From assembly GCA_963971575.1 (NCBI GenBank), contig OZ020611.1:148206419-148270418 (forward strand): a stretch of DNA of 64,000 nt, read 5' to 3'. Both the position numbers and the translations under genes were made by a program. Numbering within the stretch: the stretch's first letter is position 1; each line of letters starts with the position of its first letter. Origin of the DNA: Liopterus haemorrhoidalis. Lineage: Eukaryota; Arthropoda; Insecta; Coleoptera; Dytiscidae. The notes below the pieces were generated by a model. That model had not been told where the DNA came from. It was given only the letters and a program-made list of their open reading frames with translations, and did not search any database. Of this stretch, positions 1 through 10,956 are shown in pieces.

Positions 1-713
1 TGTTGAGTCTAGAACGGTAGAACACGTCGGTCTAATTTTCCCAATTTCACTCGATTTTCACAGCATAATAATTGCTTAACTAACCATAGGAAATCTGTAA
101 AAGACTTTTTTTTTCCTACAATGAAATGTGTGAAATTCTTATGTAAATTATTTTAATGTATGTTCAAAGATTTTTGTAATTTACATCCATTCCTGTTATG
201 AAAATGTTTTTATTTCAACATAAAAATGGTTGTTTTTAGTATCCTATTGAAAATAATCATATATTATACATAATAATTTATGTAGGTAATTAATTTCCAA
301 ACGTTGCAATCGGTTTAAGAATATGTTTACCATTACTTGTAACAGTTGCCTCAGTGGAAAAGGCTTTTAAAAACTAAAAAGAGTGAAAAATTATTACCGA
401 TCTTATCGGGTCTATTCTGTATCTTAAAAAGTTAAAAATTAACCTCAAGATCGAAGTTAAAAAAATTTAATTTTAATTATTCTGTAACTCTGACTAAAAT
501 TTTAACCTTGATGGGGTTTACTCAGTAGGTTTTATATTTATATTTGGAATTTTAACTCCAACCAAATACATGGCGTTAACATTTTAACCAGCTGTAGTTA
601 TAACATCTAAACGCCAAATAGCCCGGAAAATCCATTTTTGGAATTAATCACGGCAGGTCTATCTATTTTAAACCAATTATTACTAGAAGAAATTGAACAA
701 GAAGAGGTTAATT
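1..713. other. AT-rich intergenic sequence, no gene seen
   Basis: Low-complexity A/T-rich DNA. Only short open frames without recognisable motifs are present on either strand. No promoter, RNA gene or repeat boundary can be supported before the element that begins near 714. Confidence 0.6.
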
Positions 714-1114
714 TAGGCTGACCAGATTGTTTTACAGAAAAAGAGTGTACTAAAGAAAAAGGGTTCTTACTCCAAAAATATAAATGAGCAAAAAAAAAGG
801 TCCTCACGCCCGATATGGAAGTGATGAACAAAAAAAAGGGCCTCCTTCTCTACAAAAAAACAAATGACGAGCAAAAAAGAGTATATTCAAGGTTTTTTCA
901 TAAAAAGTAAGAGTATAGAGCAGTGTTTCTCAACAGATGGTCCGCGGACCACCAGTGCTCCCCAGAAAAATTTTAGTGGTCCGCGAAAGTTTTTATGTGT
1001 TTTTTGCAGTTTTTTAAATTTTTTTATGTAAATAATTTAATTTTGTTTATTTTCTGTAAACGTTCTGTGATTTTCTACATATAAAATAAATGTATTTATT
1101 TAGCACATTAAATA

Positions 1115-2422
1115 CAAGGTGTCTCAAAAGAAATTTTATATTTATTTAGCTTACTGCGTGAACGCAACGTATTCGAGGGGCGCGGGGGTTATGTCAATCG
1201 GTAGCCTGGCTCTTGGGAATTCAGTCGCTATGGAACGTTTCTCGGGAGCAGACCGCGCGTTATGCGTGCGAGAGTTTTACAAAAACGGTGATTCGGCGAC
1301 TGTAGCGCGTAGAAAATTCTGCAGTATTCGAGGTTTTCGCCACTTAAATGATGCGCCAAGCATTCCTCTCATTCGACATTGGGTTAAAAAGTTTGAAGAG
1401 ACTGGTACAACGCTGGATAAATCAAAATCCGGGCGACCTAGGTCATCAAGAACGGTAGAAAACGTGGAGAATGTTAATCAGTCTGTTCGTGACGACCCGA
1501 ACCTTTCAATTCGGAAGCGCGCAAGTGCTTTAAATGTGCATAGATCATCATTACACCGCATTATGCACAAAGACCTAAAGCTGCACCCCTACAAAATTCA
1601 ATTGGTGCAAGAATTAAAGCCCCAAGATGCCAGTCAGAGGCTTAATTTCGTAAATCAGGTGATTGAGCGATTTTCAACGTTTACCAACATTTTGTTTTCG
1701 GATGAAGCTCATTTTCATCTTAATGGCCACGTAAATAAGCAGAACTGCCGCTACTGGAGTGCAACGAATCCGTGAAGCAAACATCAGAAACCCCTACATT
1801 CGCCTAAAATGACCGTATGGGCTGCGATGTCGGCGTTTGAATTATCGGCCCTTACTTTTTTGAAGACGAAAGGGGGCGTGCAGTTACAGTGAATTCAGAG
1901 CGTTATGTGGAGATGTTAGACAACTTCTTGGTACCTGAACTGCAAAACTTTCCTGGCTATAACCAAAGAACATGGTTCCAACAGGACGGAGCAACTTCAC
2001 ACACGTCCAATATGTCTCTGCCACGTGTTCGTGAAATTTTCTCAGGCAAATTGATCTCCCGGAGAGGTGACATAAATTGGCCTCCACGCAGTCCAGATTT
2101 AACCCCTATGGACTTTTTCCTATGGGGTTATCTTAAATCTAAAGTTTACGCCAATAAACCGACTGCACTGGCGCATTTGAAAGAAAATATCCGTCACGAA
2201 ATGGCAGCCATCCCCGAGTCCACCTGCCGAGATGTCGTAAGTAATTTTACTGTTCGATTAAATGAGTGCCGAGAACGCGAGGGTCTACATTTAGACGATA
2301 TTATTTTTAAGAAATAAATCCCCAAAAAGTGTATTTTAATAATTAATAAACATTTTTTCTATATACGGCTTACTTTTTTTTAATCGATCCACTAAATATA
2401 AAATTTCTTTTGAGACACCTTG
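1115..2422 (+). mobile_element. mariner-like element, copy 1 (1308 bp)
   Basis: Terminal inverted repeats begin CAAGGTGTCTCAAAAGAAAT at 1115 and end with the inverse at 2422. The element sits in a TA duplication (1113-1114 and 2423-2424). Length equals that of copy 2 at 19744-21051, so both are full length and probably arrived recently. It lies inside the hAT MITE at 921-2529. Confidence 0.9.
1230..2317 (+). pseudogene. mariner-family transposase, broken
   Basis: Transposase of the IS630-Tc1-mariner superfamily, which would cut and paste the surrounding element. I place the start at 1230 (MERFSGADRALCVREF). The N-terminal half holds a helix-turn-helix region with the SGRPRSSRT linker; catalytic motifs follow as LFSDEAHFH, WFQQDGATSH and PPRSPDLTPMDFFLWG. 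By my count 36 residues separate the second and third acidic residues, slightly more than in classic mariners. The frame ends in a stop at 1773-1775 (after YWSATNP), and the reading frame then shifts before resuming at about 1889 and running to 2317, so the copy is inactive. The second copy on the minus strand at 19.8-20.9 kb has different lesions. Confidence 0.85.
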
Positions 2423-2601
2423 TATATTTGTTTTCTTGCAAAAATGAACCAACAATTATTATTAGTGGTCCGCGTTAGTAAATTATATATTATACCGGTC
2501 CGCGGTGCGTTTTTGGTTGAGAAACACTGATATAGAGGATATTACTTAAAAAAGAGTATAATACTCTAAAAAAGAGTACGTCTGGTCACCCTAGGTTATT
2601 T

Positions 2602-3919
2602 AGTGAAAAATCAATATATTATCATTATTATTATTAAGGAAAATAAGAACTGAAGCCATTAAGGCTTGTATTGTTCCATTTTACATAAACAGAGCATACA
2701 ATGTTATATCCACATAAATAATACATACAATTATAAGCTAATTACATACAAATTAATATAGGTGAATAAAAAATATATACAAATGCTTTTTAGGAAATCA
2801 CTTCGAATTCATAATTTTAATCTCTTTTAATTTACTTGAAGAAACTTTATAAATATATTTAATTGTCTAAAACCTACGGGGTATTTCGTTTCACAAATGT
2901 TGCCTGTTTTTTAGATTAGTACAGGAATCGGCTACATATGGCTCTTGAGCTAGATTTGGTACTTCTGTTATCCAAATATGGCTTTTAAAGAACAATAAGG
3001 TATAAGGCAAGCATGGTCAAATTAAAGCCTGCGGGGCACGTCTTGCCCGCGAGTGCGTTTATGTTTTTTTTTTTTGTCATCATTTCGATCCGATTTATTT
3101 TGCTCATTACCCCATCCATCTTCCTTTTTTTGCTTTTTTTTTAGCCTCTGGCTCGCGTTGTCGAAGAAGAGGAAGAAGTGAACTATATCAAATAATACAT
3201 GTTTATTAATAGTTATTTGTGTATCATGGCCAAAAAGTAGATCTTTTTCGGCCGCATGTGAATTTGAAGGTCGGGGCCCAGCCGAGGCCTTCAAACAGAT
3301 GAGGACAAAAAAGATCTTTCTGGCAAAGGTGCACATTAAATTTTTTGGGCGACTAAAAGTAATTTTTATTAGAAAAATTAAATTTATTTATTTACATTAG
3401 ATAATTTATGGTTTATGAACAATATTTACAATTATAAATGTTTGTAGCGCTATCATTCTTCTGTATATTTTCTTTATTTTGACAGCTTTAAACAAACTGT
3501 GCATATGGGAAACTTGACATCTGATGGCAATTTGCGGAAGATACGAGAATGACATTGTTTTGTTTTGCTCAATGGAAAAATATGTTTTTTTTTTTTGTTG
3601 TTTGTATTTTATTTTTGTGAATCATGAAAAAAAAACATTTTTTTGTGTGCTGCAATGTAAATCGTGGATACAGAAGAATCGCACTTTAACATTCCGTCAT
3701 TTTTCTAAATCAGAAAAAATATATAGTAATTGAAACGACATTTGGAGGTAGAGAGAAAGTGGATCGTAGGTTTCTATGGACCCAAAAACTAAACTTGGGC
3801 AAAAATCCAAGCACATACATGCTCGTTGCATTTTATGGAAAGTGTTTTTTTATGTCCAAGAAAAGACTCAAAGAGGCCCTTACTCCACCCAAAATTTTCC
3901 TAAATCATCAGTTGATATA
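2602..3919. other. intergenic, no gene supported
   Basis: Mostly A/T-rich. A slightly GC-richer patch at about 3005-3340 begins 'catggtcaaattaaagcctg'; a related phrase recurs near 44750, so it may be another degraded repeat. A 104-residue minus-strand frame there is lysine-rich low complexity and is not taken as a gene. Confidence 0.45.
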
Positions 3920-4064
3920 TTAAGGGTCAGTTTCTGGAAGCTTAGTTAACTATAACCCAATGGTTAGAATAAGGTTGCCATGGTTACTTATGGGATTGTT
4001 ATATTGCAAACAAGTTTAACCAAAAGATTAAACTCTATTAAGCTTTCGGAAACCGATCCTTAAG
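3920..4064. mobile_element. MITE family E, copy 1
   Basis: Inverted ends: AAGGGTCAGTTTCTGGAAGC on the left, and AGCTTTCGGAAACCGATCCTT on the right in reverse. Internal motifs (AGTTAACTATAACC, TTTAACCAAAAGATTAAAC) recur in copies near 14.7 and 51.5 kb. About 145 bp, no coding capacity. Confidence 0.7.
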
Positions 4065-4318
4065 GCCCTTCCGCTTTTTCAGGCAGAGATTTTTATTTTT
4101 TACTAATTATTAACCATATTTTTGTTGCTATTATATTGACAGACAGTCAAAAAGAATTAAAAATACAATGAAAAACTAAAAATGTCCTTGAAATTTCTTT
4201 AGAGTGGTATATTATTACATAACTTGTAAATCGTAGATTACCTTCAAATAAAAAAAATAATAAAAAAACAAAAGCGCGGAAAATAGGAAAAATACAACTC
4301 GTGTTCATTTTTACCATG

Positions 4319-4493
4319 CAGTGGCGGACTGGCCCGCTGGGACACCGGGCAATTTCCCGGTGGGCCGGTCCCAATAGGACCGATTCTTGGATCAATGGGG
4401 CTGGTCCTTGATCCAATGAGGCCGTCTCTTGACCCTATGGGGCCGATTTATTCCAATTTTCCAGGGCCGGAAATTTTTGCCAGTCCGCTACTG
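4319..4493. mobile_element. hAT-type MITE, 175 bp
   Basis: The ends CAGTGGCGGACTGGC and GCCAGTCCGCTACTG are inverted copies. The flanks TTACCATG (4311-4318) and TCACCATG (4494-4501) form an 8-bp duplication with one mismatch. The interior is GC-rich with GGGCCGGT-type repeats. Confidence 0.8.
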
Positions 4494-4579
4494 TCACCAT
4501 GTAAACAAATACACGAGTAACAGTTTAATATCACTTTCGAGTGTTTCAGTTTTTCCACATATGGCGCTGCCATCTTAAA

Positions 4580-5900
4580 AAGTTTCCCCTATTTTTAGAG
4601 CTGGTGCAAGTAGTAGTACTTGCACAAACTCCGTTATTGTCTGACGAGTTGTTGTTATCTTTTAGAATTTTATTAGCAATTGCTATTTTACTTGAAATGG
4701 AGTCTTCAACATAGCCTTCCGCCACAATTGAAGATTTCCAGCCCCCGTGACGTTGCCCCTATTGGTAGAGCTGGTGCAAGTAGTAGTACTTGTACCAGCT
4801 CCGTTATTGTCTGACGAGTTGTTGTTATCTTTTAGAATCTTATTAGCAATTGCTATTTTACTTGAAATGGGGTCTTCAACATAGCCTTCCGCCACAATTG
4901 AAGATTTCCACCCCCCGTGACGTTTCCCCTATTGGTAGAGCTGGTGCAAGTAGTAGTACTTGTACCAGCTCCGTTATTGTCTGACGAGTTGTTGTTATCT
5001 TTTAGAATCTTATTAGCAATTGCTATTTTACTTGAAATGGAGTCTTCAACATAGACTTCCGCCACAATTGAAAATTTCCACCCCCCGTGACGTTTCCCCT
5101 ATTGGTAGAGCTCGTGCAAGTAGTAGTACTTGTACCAGCTCCGTTATTGCCTGACGAGTTGTTATCTTTTAGAATCTTATTAGCAATTGCTATTTTACTT
5201 GAAATGGAGTCTTCAACATAGACTTCCGCCACAATTGAAGATATCCACCCCCCGTGACGTTTCCCCTATTGGTAGAGCTGGTGCAAGTAGTAGTACTTGT
5301 ACCAGCTCCGTTATTGTCTGACGAGTTGTTGTTATCTTTTAGAACCTTATTAGCAATTGCTATTTTACTTGAAATGGAGTCTTCAACATAGCCTTCCGCC
5401 ACAATTGAAGATTTCCACTCCTCGTGACGTTTCCCCTATTGGTAGAGCTGGTGCAAGTAGTAGTACTTGTACCAGCTCCGTTATTGTCTGACGAGTTGTT
5501 GTTATCTTTTAGAATCTTATTAGCAATTGCTATTTTACTTGAAATGGAGTCTTCAACATAGCCTTCCGCCACAATTGAAGTTTTCCACCCCCCGTGACGT
5601 TTCCCCTATTGGTAGAGCTGGTGCAAGTAGTAGTACCTGTACCAGCTCCGTTATTGTCTGACGAGTTGTTGTTATCTTTTAGAATCTTATTAGCAATTGC
5701 TATTTTATTTGAAATGGAGTCTTCAACATAGACTTCCGCCACAATTGAAGATTTCCACCCCCCGTGACGTTTCCCCTATTGGTAGAGCTGGTGCAAGTAG
5801 TAGTACTTGTACCAGATCCGTTATTGTCTGACGAGTTGTTGTTATCTTTTAGAATCTTATTAGCAATTGCTATTTTACTTGAAATGGAGTCTTCAACATA
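4580..5900. repeat. 170-bp tandem repeat, about 8 units
   Basis: Unit starts (TCCCCTATT or CCCCTATT) recur every 170 bp from about 4584; one unit is 167 bp because it lacks one GTT in the 'gagttgttgttatc' stretch. The first unit is most diverged. Each unit holds an inverted repeat, GAGCTGGTGCAAGTA facing TACTTGTACCAGCTC. The minus strand of each unit has an open frame of about 70 residues (core NKILKDNNNSSDNN), but 170 is not a multiple of three, so successive units change frame. Confidence 0.92.
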
Positions 5901-6610
5901 TCAGCTCCGGCATTAGATAATAATAACGCTGATGTTCTTCGGTTGTCAGTTGTTTCCGTGTAACCATGAAGATCTTGTAACTTGTCACATAGATGGCTCT
6001 AGTATCCAGCGGCCAAAAAAATATTTGAATCAGCCTAGATCAAAAGAGATTTACTTTTTGGCTAGTACTAGATGATTAACAAGAACTGTTTTTTATATGG
6101 TCGCCCAAAAAATAAATTATTATATATGGTGTTAAAGTGCCAAATTAAAACGATGAGATAATATTTGTAAAATAGAAATGTAACATGTAAAAATTAAAAA
6201 GTAAATTGTTAATTCAAATAATAATAATGTGCAATGTTCATAACATTTTTTATTACAAATAAAAAATGTATATGTTCCGATAAAGATCTTAGTAAGTTGG
6301 CAATTAACTTAAAAGGGAAATGCAATATCCTCGAGTTCTTCAAACAGCATTTAGAACTAGTTTATGTGAAGTAGCAACATGACCGACTATCGAGAAAGAC
6401 TGGCTGCCTTACATTTATCTAGATAAGTGTGACAGGCATTTAATGCACAATTAAGGAACAATGCAACTTATATTTCACATCGTTTATTATACAAATTATA
6501 CAAGTCCAGACAATTAAGATATGCTCCTTTAATTAATAAGATGATTCTTGAAACTTTATTATGTTTTACAATATGACCCAAAAAAAGTTATCTCAGACCT
6601 TGAATTTTAT
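5901..6610. other. intergenic, nothing recognised
   Basis: A/T-rich sequence between the tandem array and repeat family A. No ORF with recognisable motifs, no RNA gene and no clear repeat boundary. Confidence 0.5.
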
Positions 6611-7330
6611 TAGGGTTTTGTAGGTATGATCAAAAAACCCTTATACCGTCATTTTGTCGTCTGTCTGTTTGTCTGCCTGTCTGTTCGGTTAAAATTGTAG
6701 CCAAACGGCTAAACCTAGAGAGTTGAAATTTGGCATGCTTATACAACTCTTTGACCCGCACATAGGAAAAATACTAAAACATCTAAAAACATATACCCCT
6801 AAAAATATAAACAAATAGCTGCTCATCGAAAAAAAAAATATATATATTTTTTTTAATTCTGAGTAGGGTATCAAATGAAAGCCCTTAGTACGTGGGTTAA
6901 CGATCAAAATTTTATTTTTGCAAAATAAATTATTTAGAGGCGATTTATGCCAAAATTGTGCAAAAAAAATTTTATTCCACATCCTGTAGCCCAGATGGTT
7001 TAAACTAAAAATCTGAAAAAATTCTAAGTTATGTACATTTGTGTGAACCGAAATAGTACAACAGGAATTTTTGATCAGATTATGTTTTCGGAAGATAAAG
7101 CATTTTTTGTGATTTTGGCTTGACCACGTAATATTTAACATATTATCTAAGACGGTTAACCAACATGCTTTGATAGTGTAATGTCTAGCGTGCTCGCGTT
7201 CTAATTTGCAAACTTAAGTTCGCTTCGCTCTCAGGGCAATTTAATTTTTTCTGTTTTTTTTTGCATTTTTATTTTGTTTAAATTATTTTTTCAAAATCCT
7301 AGTTACATTTGGGCACATGTTCGGGCAAGC
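6611..7330 (+). repeat. dispersed repeat family A, copy 1
   Basis: Starts TAGGGTTTTGTAGGTATGATC and includes a short CTGT/GTCT microsatellite and the phrase GCCAAACGGCTAAACCTAG. The same order of segments occurs at 12821-13700 (plus) and 42954-43708 (minus). The family continues into the segment 7331-7487, which is duplicated at 11039. A tRNA-like stretch is expected near 7165-7245 by comparison with the other copies but is badly decayed here. Confidence 0.75.
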
Positions 7331-7452
7331 GTAAATTTAATAACTAGTGGAAATTGTTGAAATTGAATACACGAAATCAGAGGGGCGGGGTTATTACTTA
7401 AAACAACCAATGGAAGCCACAGGCGCAATTTTCAAAATCTTAATGAACCTTG

Positions 7453-7487
<35 letters not shown>
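7331..7487 (+). repeat. left copy of a direct repeat flanking the Gypsy element
   Basis: From CGTAAATTTAATAACTAGTG to a (TA)n run. About 125 bp before the (TA)n appears identical to 11039-11163. The related segment of family A at 13552 is clearly diverged, so the two flanking copies are recent duplicates of each other. They are not LTRs: the element's own LTR is different and lies inside. Confidence 0.8.
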
Positions 7488-7492
<5 letters not shown>

Positions 7493-7518
7493 ATGATGAA
7501 GTTGATGACACTTTACAA

Positions 7519-9090
7519 TTGGGTTGTCTACAGATTTCTAGCTTAACAGCAGATATAAAAAAGGAATTTAAAGAAATTATTACGGTTAACAAAATGAAAG
7601 TCCAGATTCAAATTGATACTGGTGCTGATATAAATATATTACCGTTCAATTTATACAATAAACTTAGACCATTACCAAAATTATATAAAACAAATTCAAA
7701 AATAACCTCATATACTGGACAAAAATTACAGTTTGAAGGAATGTGTTATCTCCAATGCGAAACATCAAAAGGAATTAAACAACAATTGAAATTCATTGTT
7801 ACTAAAATTAATTTTCTACCAGTAATTGGTGCAAAAGCAAGTTTGGAATTATTATTAATAAAAAGATTGAATGTACTAAATTGTGAAACTCCAAATAAAA
7901 TTATTAAAAATTATTCAGATGTTTATAATGGTGTTGGCAAATTAAAAAAAATTTATGATATTAAATTAAGAGCAGATGCAATCCCAGTAGTTTCTGCAAC
8001 TAGAAAAATTCCAAAAGCATTGTTGCCTAGAGTAAAAGAAGAATTGGATAAATTAGAGGGTTTAGGTTTCATAAAGAAACAGGAAAAACCAACTGAATGG
8101 GTTCACCCTATAGTTATTGCAGAGAAACCAGATAACTCCATTCGTCTCTGCATAGATCCAAGGGAATTAAATAAATACATAGTTAGGGAACGATATGAAA
8201 TTCCAACGGCAGAATCAATTTTTTCAGACATGGAAGGCTCCAAGTATTTCACTGTTTTAGATGCAGCATCAGCATTTATGCAGATTCCATTGTCAGAAAA
8301 TAGTCAAGAACTTTGCACAGTGACTACACCTTTTGGAAGATATAGTTTAAAAAGAATGGGTTACGGGTTATGCAGTGGACCAGAAGTATTTCAGAAAGTA
8401 ATGACAGATATATTTTTTGGAATAGATGGTATGAAAGTCTATTTTGACGACATTATAATATATGCAAAAACTATTGAGCAGCACAATAAAATCCTAAAAA
8501 CAGTATTAGCACGGGCACGAAATGAAAATTTAAAATTAACAACAAAAAAGATGCAACTGTGTGTTGAAAAAGTAAAATATTTAGGATTCGAAGTTTCTGA
8601 GAAAGGCATAAATATCAGCAAATCAAAAATTGATGCCATTACTTCTATTAAAACACCACAAAATAAAGCAGCATTACAAAGATTTTTAGGACTAGTCACA
8701 TTTGTTTCTAAATTTATTTCAAATGTGTCTGAAAAAACTGCACCTCTAAGAAAGTTACTGAGTAATAAAAATGAATGGTTATGGACATCTACAGAAGATA
8801 TGTGCTTTATGAAATTGAAAAAATATATAACAGAAGCTCCTATTCTTAGTCATTTTAACCCAAAATTAACAACAAAGTTAACAGTAGATGCAAGTAAATT
8901 TGGTCTTGGAGCAGCTATCCTACAAGATAACAAACCGATAGCATACGCATCATGTTCGCTCACTGACTGTCAGCAAAGATATAGTCAGATAGAAAAAGAA
9001 TTGTTGGCAATTGTGTTTGGAATTACGAGATTTCATTTTTATTTATATGGTACTCATTTTAAAGTGATCACAAGCCACTTATATCGCTAA
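7519..9090 (+). pseudogene. Gypsy pol: protease, reverse transcriptase, RNase H (5' part)
   Basis: Retrotransposon polyprotein. Aspartic protease motif DTGAD lies near residue 33. Reverse transcriptase follows, with LCIDPRELNKYI near residue 215 and catalytic YFDDIII near 309 (most relatives have YVDD or YIDD). RNase H begins near residue 455 (TVDASKFGLGAA) and includes QIEKELLAIVF. The frame stops at 9090 inside RNase H; the homologous sequence continues in another frame right after, consistent with a small deletion near 9070. The coding frame extends upstream of 7519 to about 7492 (DEVDDTLQLG), so the shown start is only the first usable codon of a truncated pol. Confidence 0.9.
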
Positions 9091-9131
9091 TTCAGAAGCC
9101 AATTGATAATTTATCGCCGAGAATTCAAGGC

Positions 9132-10262
9132 ATGGTACTAAAATTATTAAGGTATGATTTTGATTTATCACATGTTCCCGGAAAACAAATGTACATTGCA
9201 GATGCATTATCCAGAGAGCCGAAAATGGAAACCATGGAAACAAATTTTATAGATAATTGTATAAAAAGAATTAATATGTTGCAAATAACAGATAAAGCCC
9301 TTAGCAAAATAATAGAAGCAACAGTGACAGATAAATGTTTGAAAATAGTATTAAAATATATAAAAAATGGTTGGCCAAAACATAAAAAAGAGATTAGGGC
9401 TGAATTTTTTCCATACTGGGAAATTAAAGATGAATTATATGAAGAAAATAACGTGATTTATCGAGGAAATAGATTAGTCGTTCCAGAAATTCTGCAGAAA
9501 GAAATATTAAGTAAATTGCATAGTGCACATCAAGGTATTGTAACATGTAAATTAAAAGCAAAAAATACAGTTTATTGGCCCGGTATATCATCTGATATAG
9601 AAAATGTAATAAAATCATGTAAAACTTGTTTAGCCTATTCAAAATTAAACCCGAAAGAGCCAATGACACCCCACCTAATACCTAATTTACCATGGGAAAA
9701 AATTGGAATTGATTTTGCATATATAAATAACGCCAACTATTTAGTGATGGTTGATTATTATTCTAAATTCACGGAAGTCAGACAATTGACGAGAAAAACA
9801 GCAGAATCGGTGATACGTGCTCTTAAAAGCATATTTAGAACCCACGGCATTCCTCTACAATGTTGTTCTGATGGAGGTCCACCATTTACCTCAAAAGAAT
9901 ATTTTGAATTTTTAAAAGATTGTGATATACAGATGATACATTCCAGTCCAACAAATTCTCAATCGAATGGAATGATCGAGAGGAACATACAAACTATAAA
10001 AGGTCTGTTAATAAAAGCTCATAGAAGTAATTTGGATCCCTTTTTATGTATATTAGAATACAATAATAGTGATAAACAAAATTTACCTGCCCCATCGACT
10101 CTTTTAATGGGAAGAAGACTTCGAACCAAATTTTTAACACACAAAAATTTATTGAAACCTCTTTATGACATAAAGGAAACATTTAAAAAATTACAAGACT
10201 TACAAGATAAAATGAAAAATAATTACGATACTTCCAAAAAAAAAGTTACCCGAGCTCCATAA
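9132..10262 (+). pseudogene. Gypsy pol: RNase H end and integrase
   Basis: Starts within the end of RNase H (DLSHVPGKQMYIADALSRE). Integrase follows: a zinc-binding HHCC region (HSAHQG ... CKTCLAYSK) and the catalytic core with its three acidic positions visible in GIDFAYI, CSDGGPPF and NGMIERNIQ. Integrase inserts the cDNA copy into the genome. The frame ends at 10262, just before the C-terminal chromatin/DNA-binding segment, which continues in another frame from 10276. It belongs to the same broken polyprotein as 7519-9090. Confidence 0.9.
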
Positions 10263-10275
10263 ACATCAGCCGGTT

Positions 10276-10668
10276 ATGGTTTTCAATAAAACAAGAGACT
10301 GGAAACCAGCAGTAATAAAAAATCAATATAATCATAAATCCTATTTAGTCCAGACTGAAAATAACACATTTAGAAGAAACCGAGTTTATTTAAGACCTAT
10401 ATTAAATCAAACTGAAGATAAAAAGGAGGATAAAGGAGAAGATAAAGAAGAAGATAAAGAAGAAAATAAAGAAGAAAATAGAAATCAAATTGAAGATGAA
10501 GAACCTGGAGAAGAAAATAGAAATCAAATTGAAGGCGAAGAATCAGAAGATAATAGCAATAAAACTGAAGAGGTAAAAAACGAAGAAAATAGAAATGAAA
10601 ATCAAATTCAAGAGAAGAGAACTCGGAGTGGACGTACAGTAAGAACTCCAGATCGGTACGTTCCTTAG
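10276..10668 (+). pseudogene. Gypsy integrase C-terminal tail
   Basis: Begins with VFNKTRDWKPAVIKN, the small C-terminal beta domain of Gypsy integrases, followed by a long E/K/N-rich low-complexity stretch and the basic end RTRSGRTVRTPDRYVP typical of the end of this class of pol. A purine-rich stretch follows the stop at 10666-10668 and then the LTR begins at 10682. Confidence 0.8.
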
Positions 10669-10681
10669 AAAAAGAAGAACA

Positions 10682-10763
10682 TGTAACATAATATATATCT
10701 TGTTGTTATAGTTACTTGTATGACAGTTAATTAATTAATAAATATATAATAAAATACATAACA
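10682..10763 (+). repeat. 3' LTR (82 bp)
   Basis: Starts TGTAACATAATATATATC and ends AATACATAACA, the usual TG...CA. It is preceded by a purine-rich tract and contains a TATA-like run and AATAAA motifs. Its exact inverted copy at 10957-11038 is followed, in its own orientation, by a primer-binding site and gag, which fixes its end and shows that the LTR is unusually short. Confidence 0.8.
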
Positions 10764-10887
10764 TTTCGTCCGATTTTTTATTTTTTTCTGTCGCTGTCAT
10801 AAATATATCAAAATTTTTCTTCCATTTTTTCCAGTTAGTGTTCATATTTCCGGTCATTTCCAGTGGTTCAGGAGGTAAAAGGTTCAT
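10764..10887 (-). pseudogene. inverted fragment of gag N terminus
   Basis: Read on the minus strand from ATG at 10887, the first 41 codons include LLPPEPLEMTGN and NWKKWKKNFDIFMTATE, the pattern at the start of Gypsy gag proteins of this type. It stops abruptly where it meets the outer end of the 3' LTR at 10763/10764. The join is direct, with no spacer, which is why an autointegration event is proposed. Confidence 0.75.
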
Positions 10888-10943
10888 TTTGGAGCACTTA
10901 AAATCGTTTTTAATTAATTATTTATTTATATTTTCAGTAACCG

Positions 10944-10956
10944 CTCGCTGCCACCA
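10944..10956 (-). other. retrotransposon primer-binding site
   Basis: Minus-strand TGGTGGCAGCGAG lies immediately after the CA end of the inverted LTR, where the tRNA primer pairs to start minus-strand DNA synthesis. The tRNA species is not assigned. Confidence 0.65.

Larger units (their letters stand above)
921..2529. mobile_element. hAT-type MITE interrupted by a mariner
   Basis: The ends CAGTGTTTCTCAAC and GTTGAGAAACACTG are perfect inverted copies. The flanks are GTATAGAG (913-920) and ATATAGAG (2530-2537), an 8-bp duplication with one mismatch. Without the mariner at 1115-2422 the element is about 300 bp and carries GGTCCGCGG motifs near both ends. It encodes nothing. Confidence 0.8.
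714..2593. mobile_element. hAT-like element, outermost level of a three-level nest
   Basis: The left end TAGGCTGACCAGATTG mirrors the right end TCTGGTCACCCTA. It is bounded by near-identical 8-bp duplications, GGTTAATT (706-713) and GGTTATTT (2594-2601). Its own sequence (714-920 and 2538-2593) is A-rich, with repeated AAAAAGAGTA-type and 'gagcaaaaaaaa' motifs and no transposase, so it is non-autonomous. It is interrupted by a second hAT element, itself interrupted by a mariner. The ends resemble the widespread TAGGGTGACCAGA type; superfamily assignment is inferred from termini and 8-bp duplication. Confidence 0.65.

Noticed and set aside
3022..3336. 104-residue minus-strand frame
   Set aside because: Lysine-rich low complexity from a T-run region with no domain or neighbour support.
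4683..5742. Six consecutive similar minus-strand frames of about 70 residues as a gene family
   Set aside because: They are one per unit of a 170-bp tandem repeat. The period is not a multiple of three, the frames overlap each other's ends, and no start context or family match is visible.
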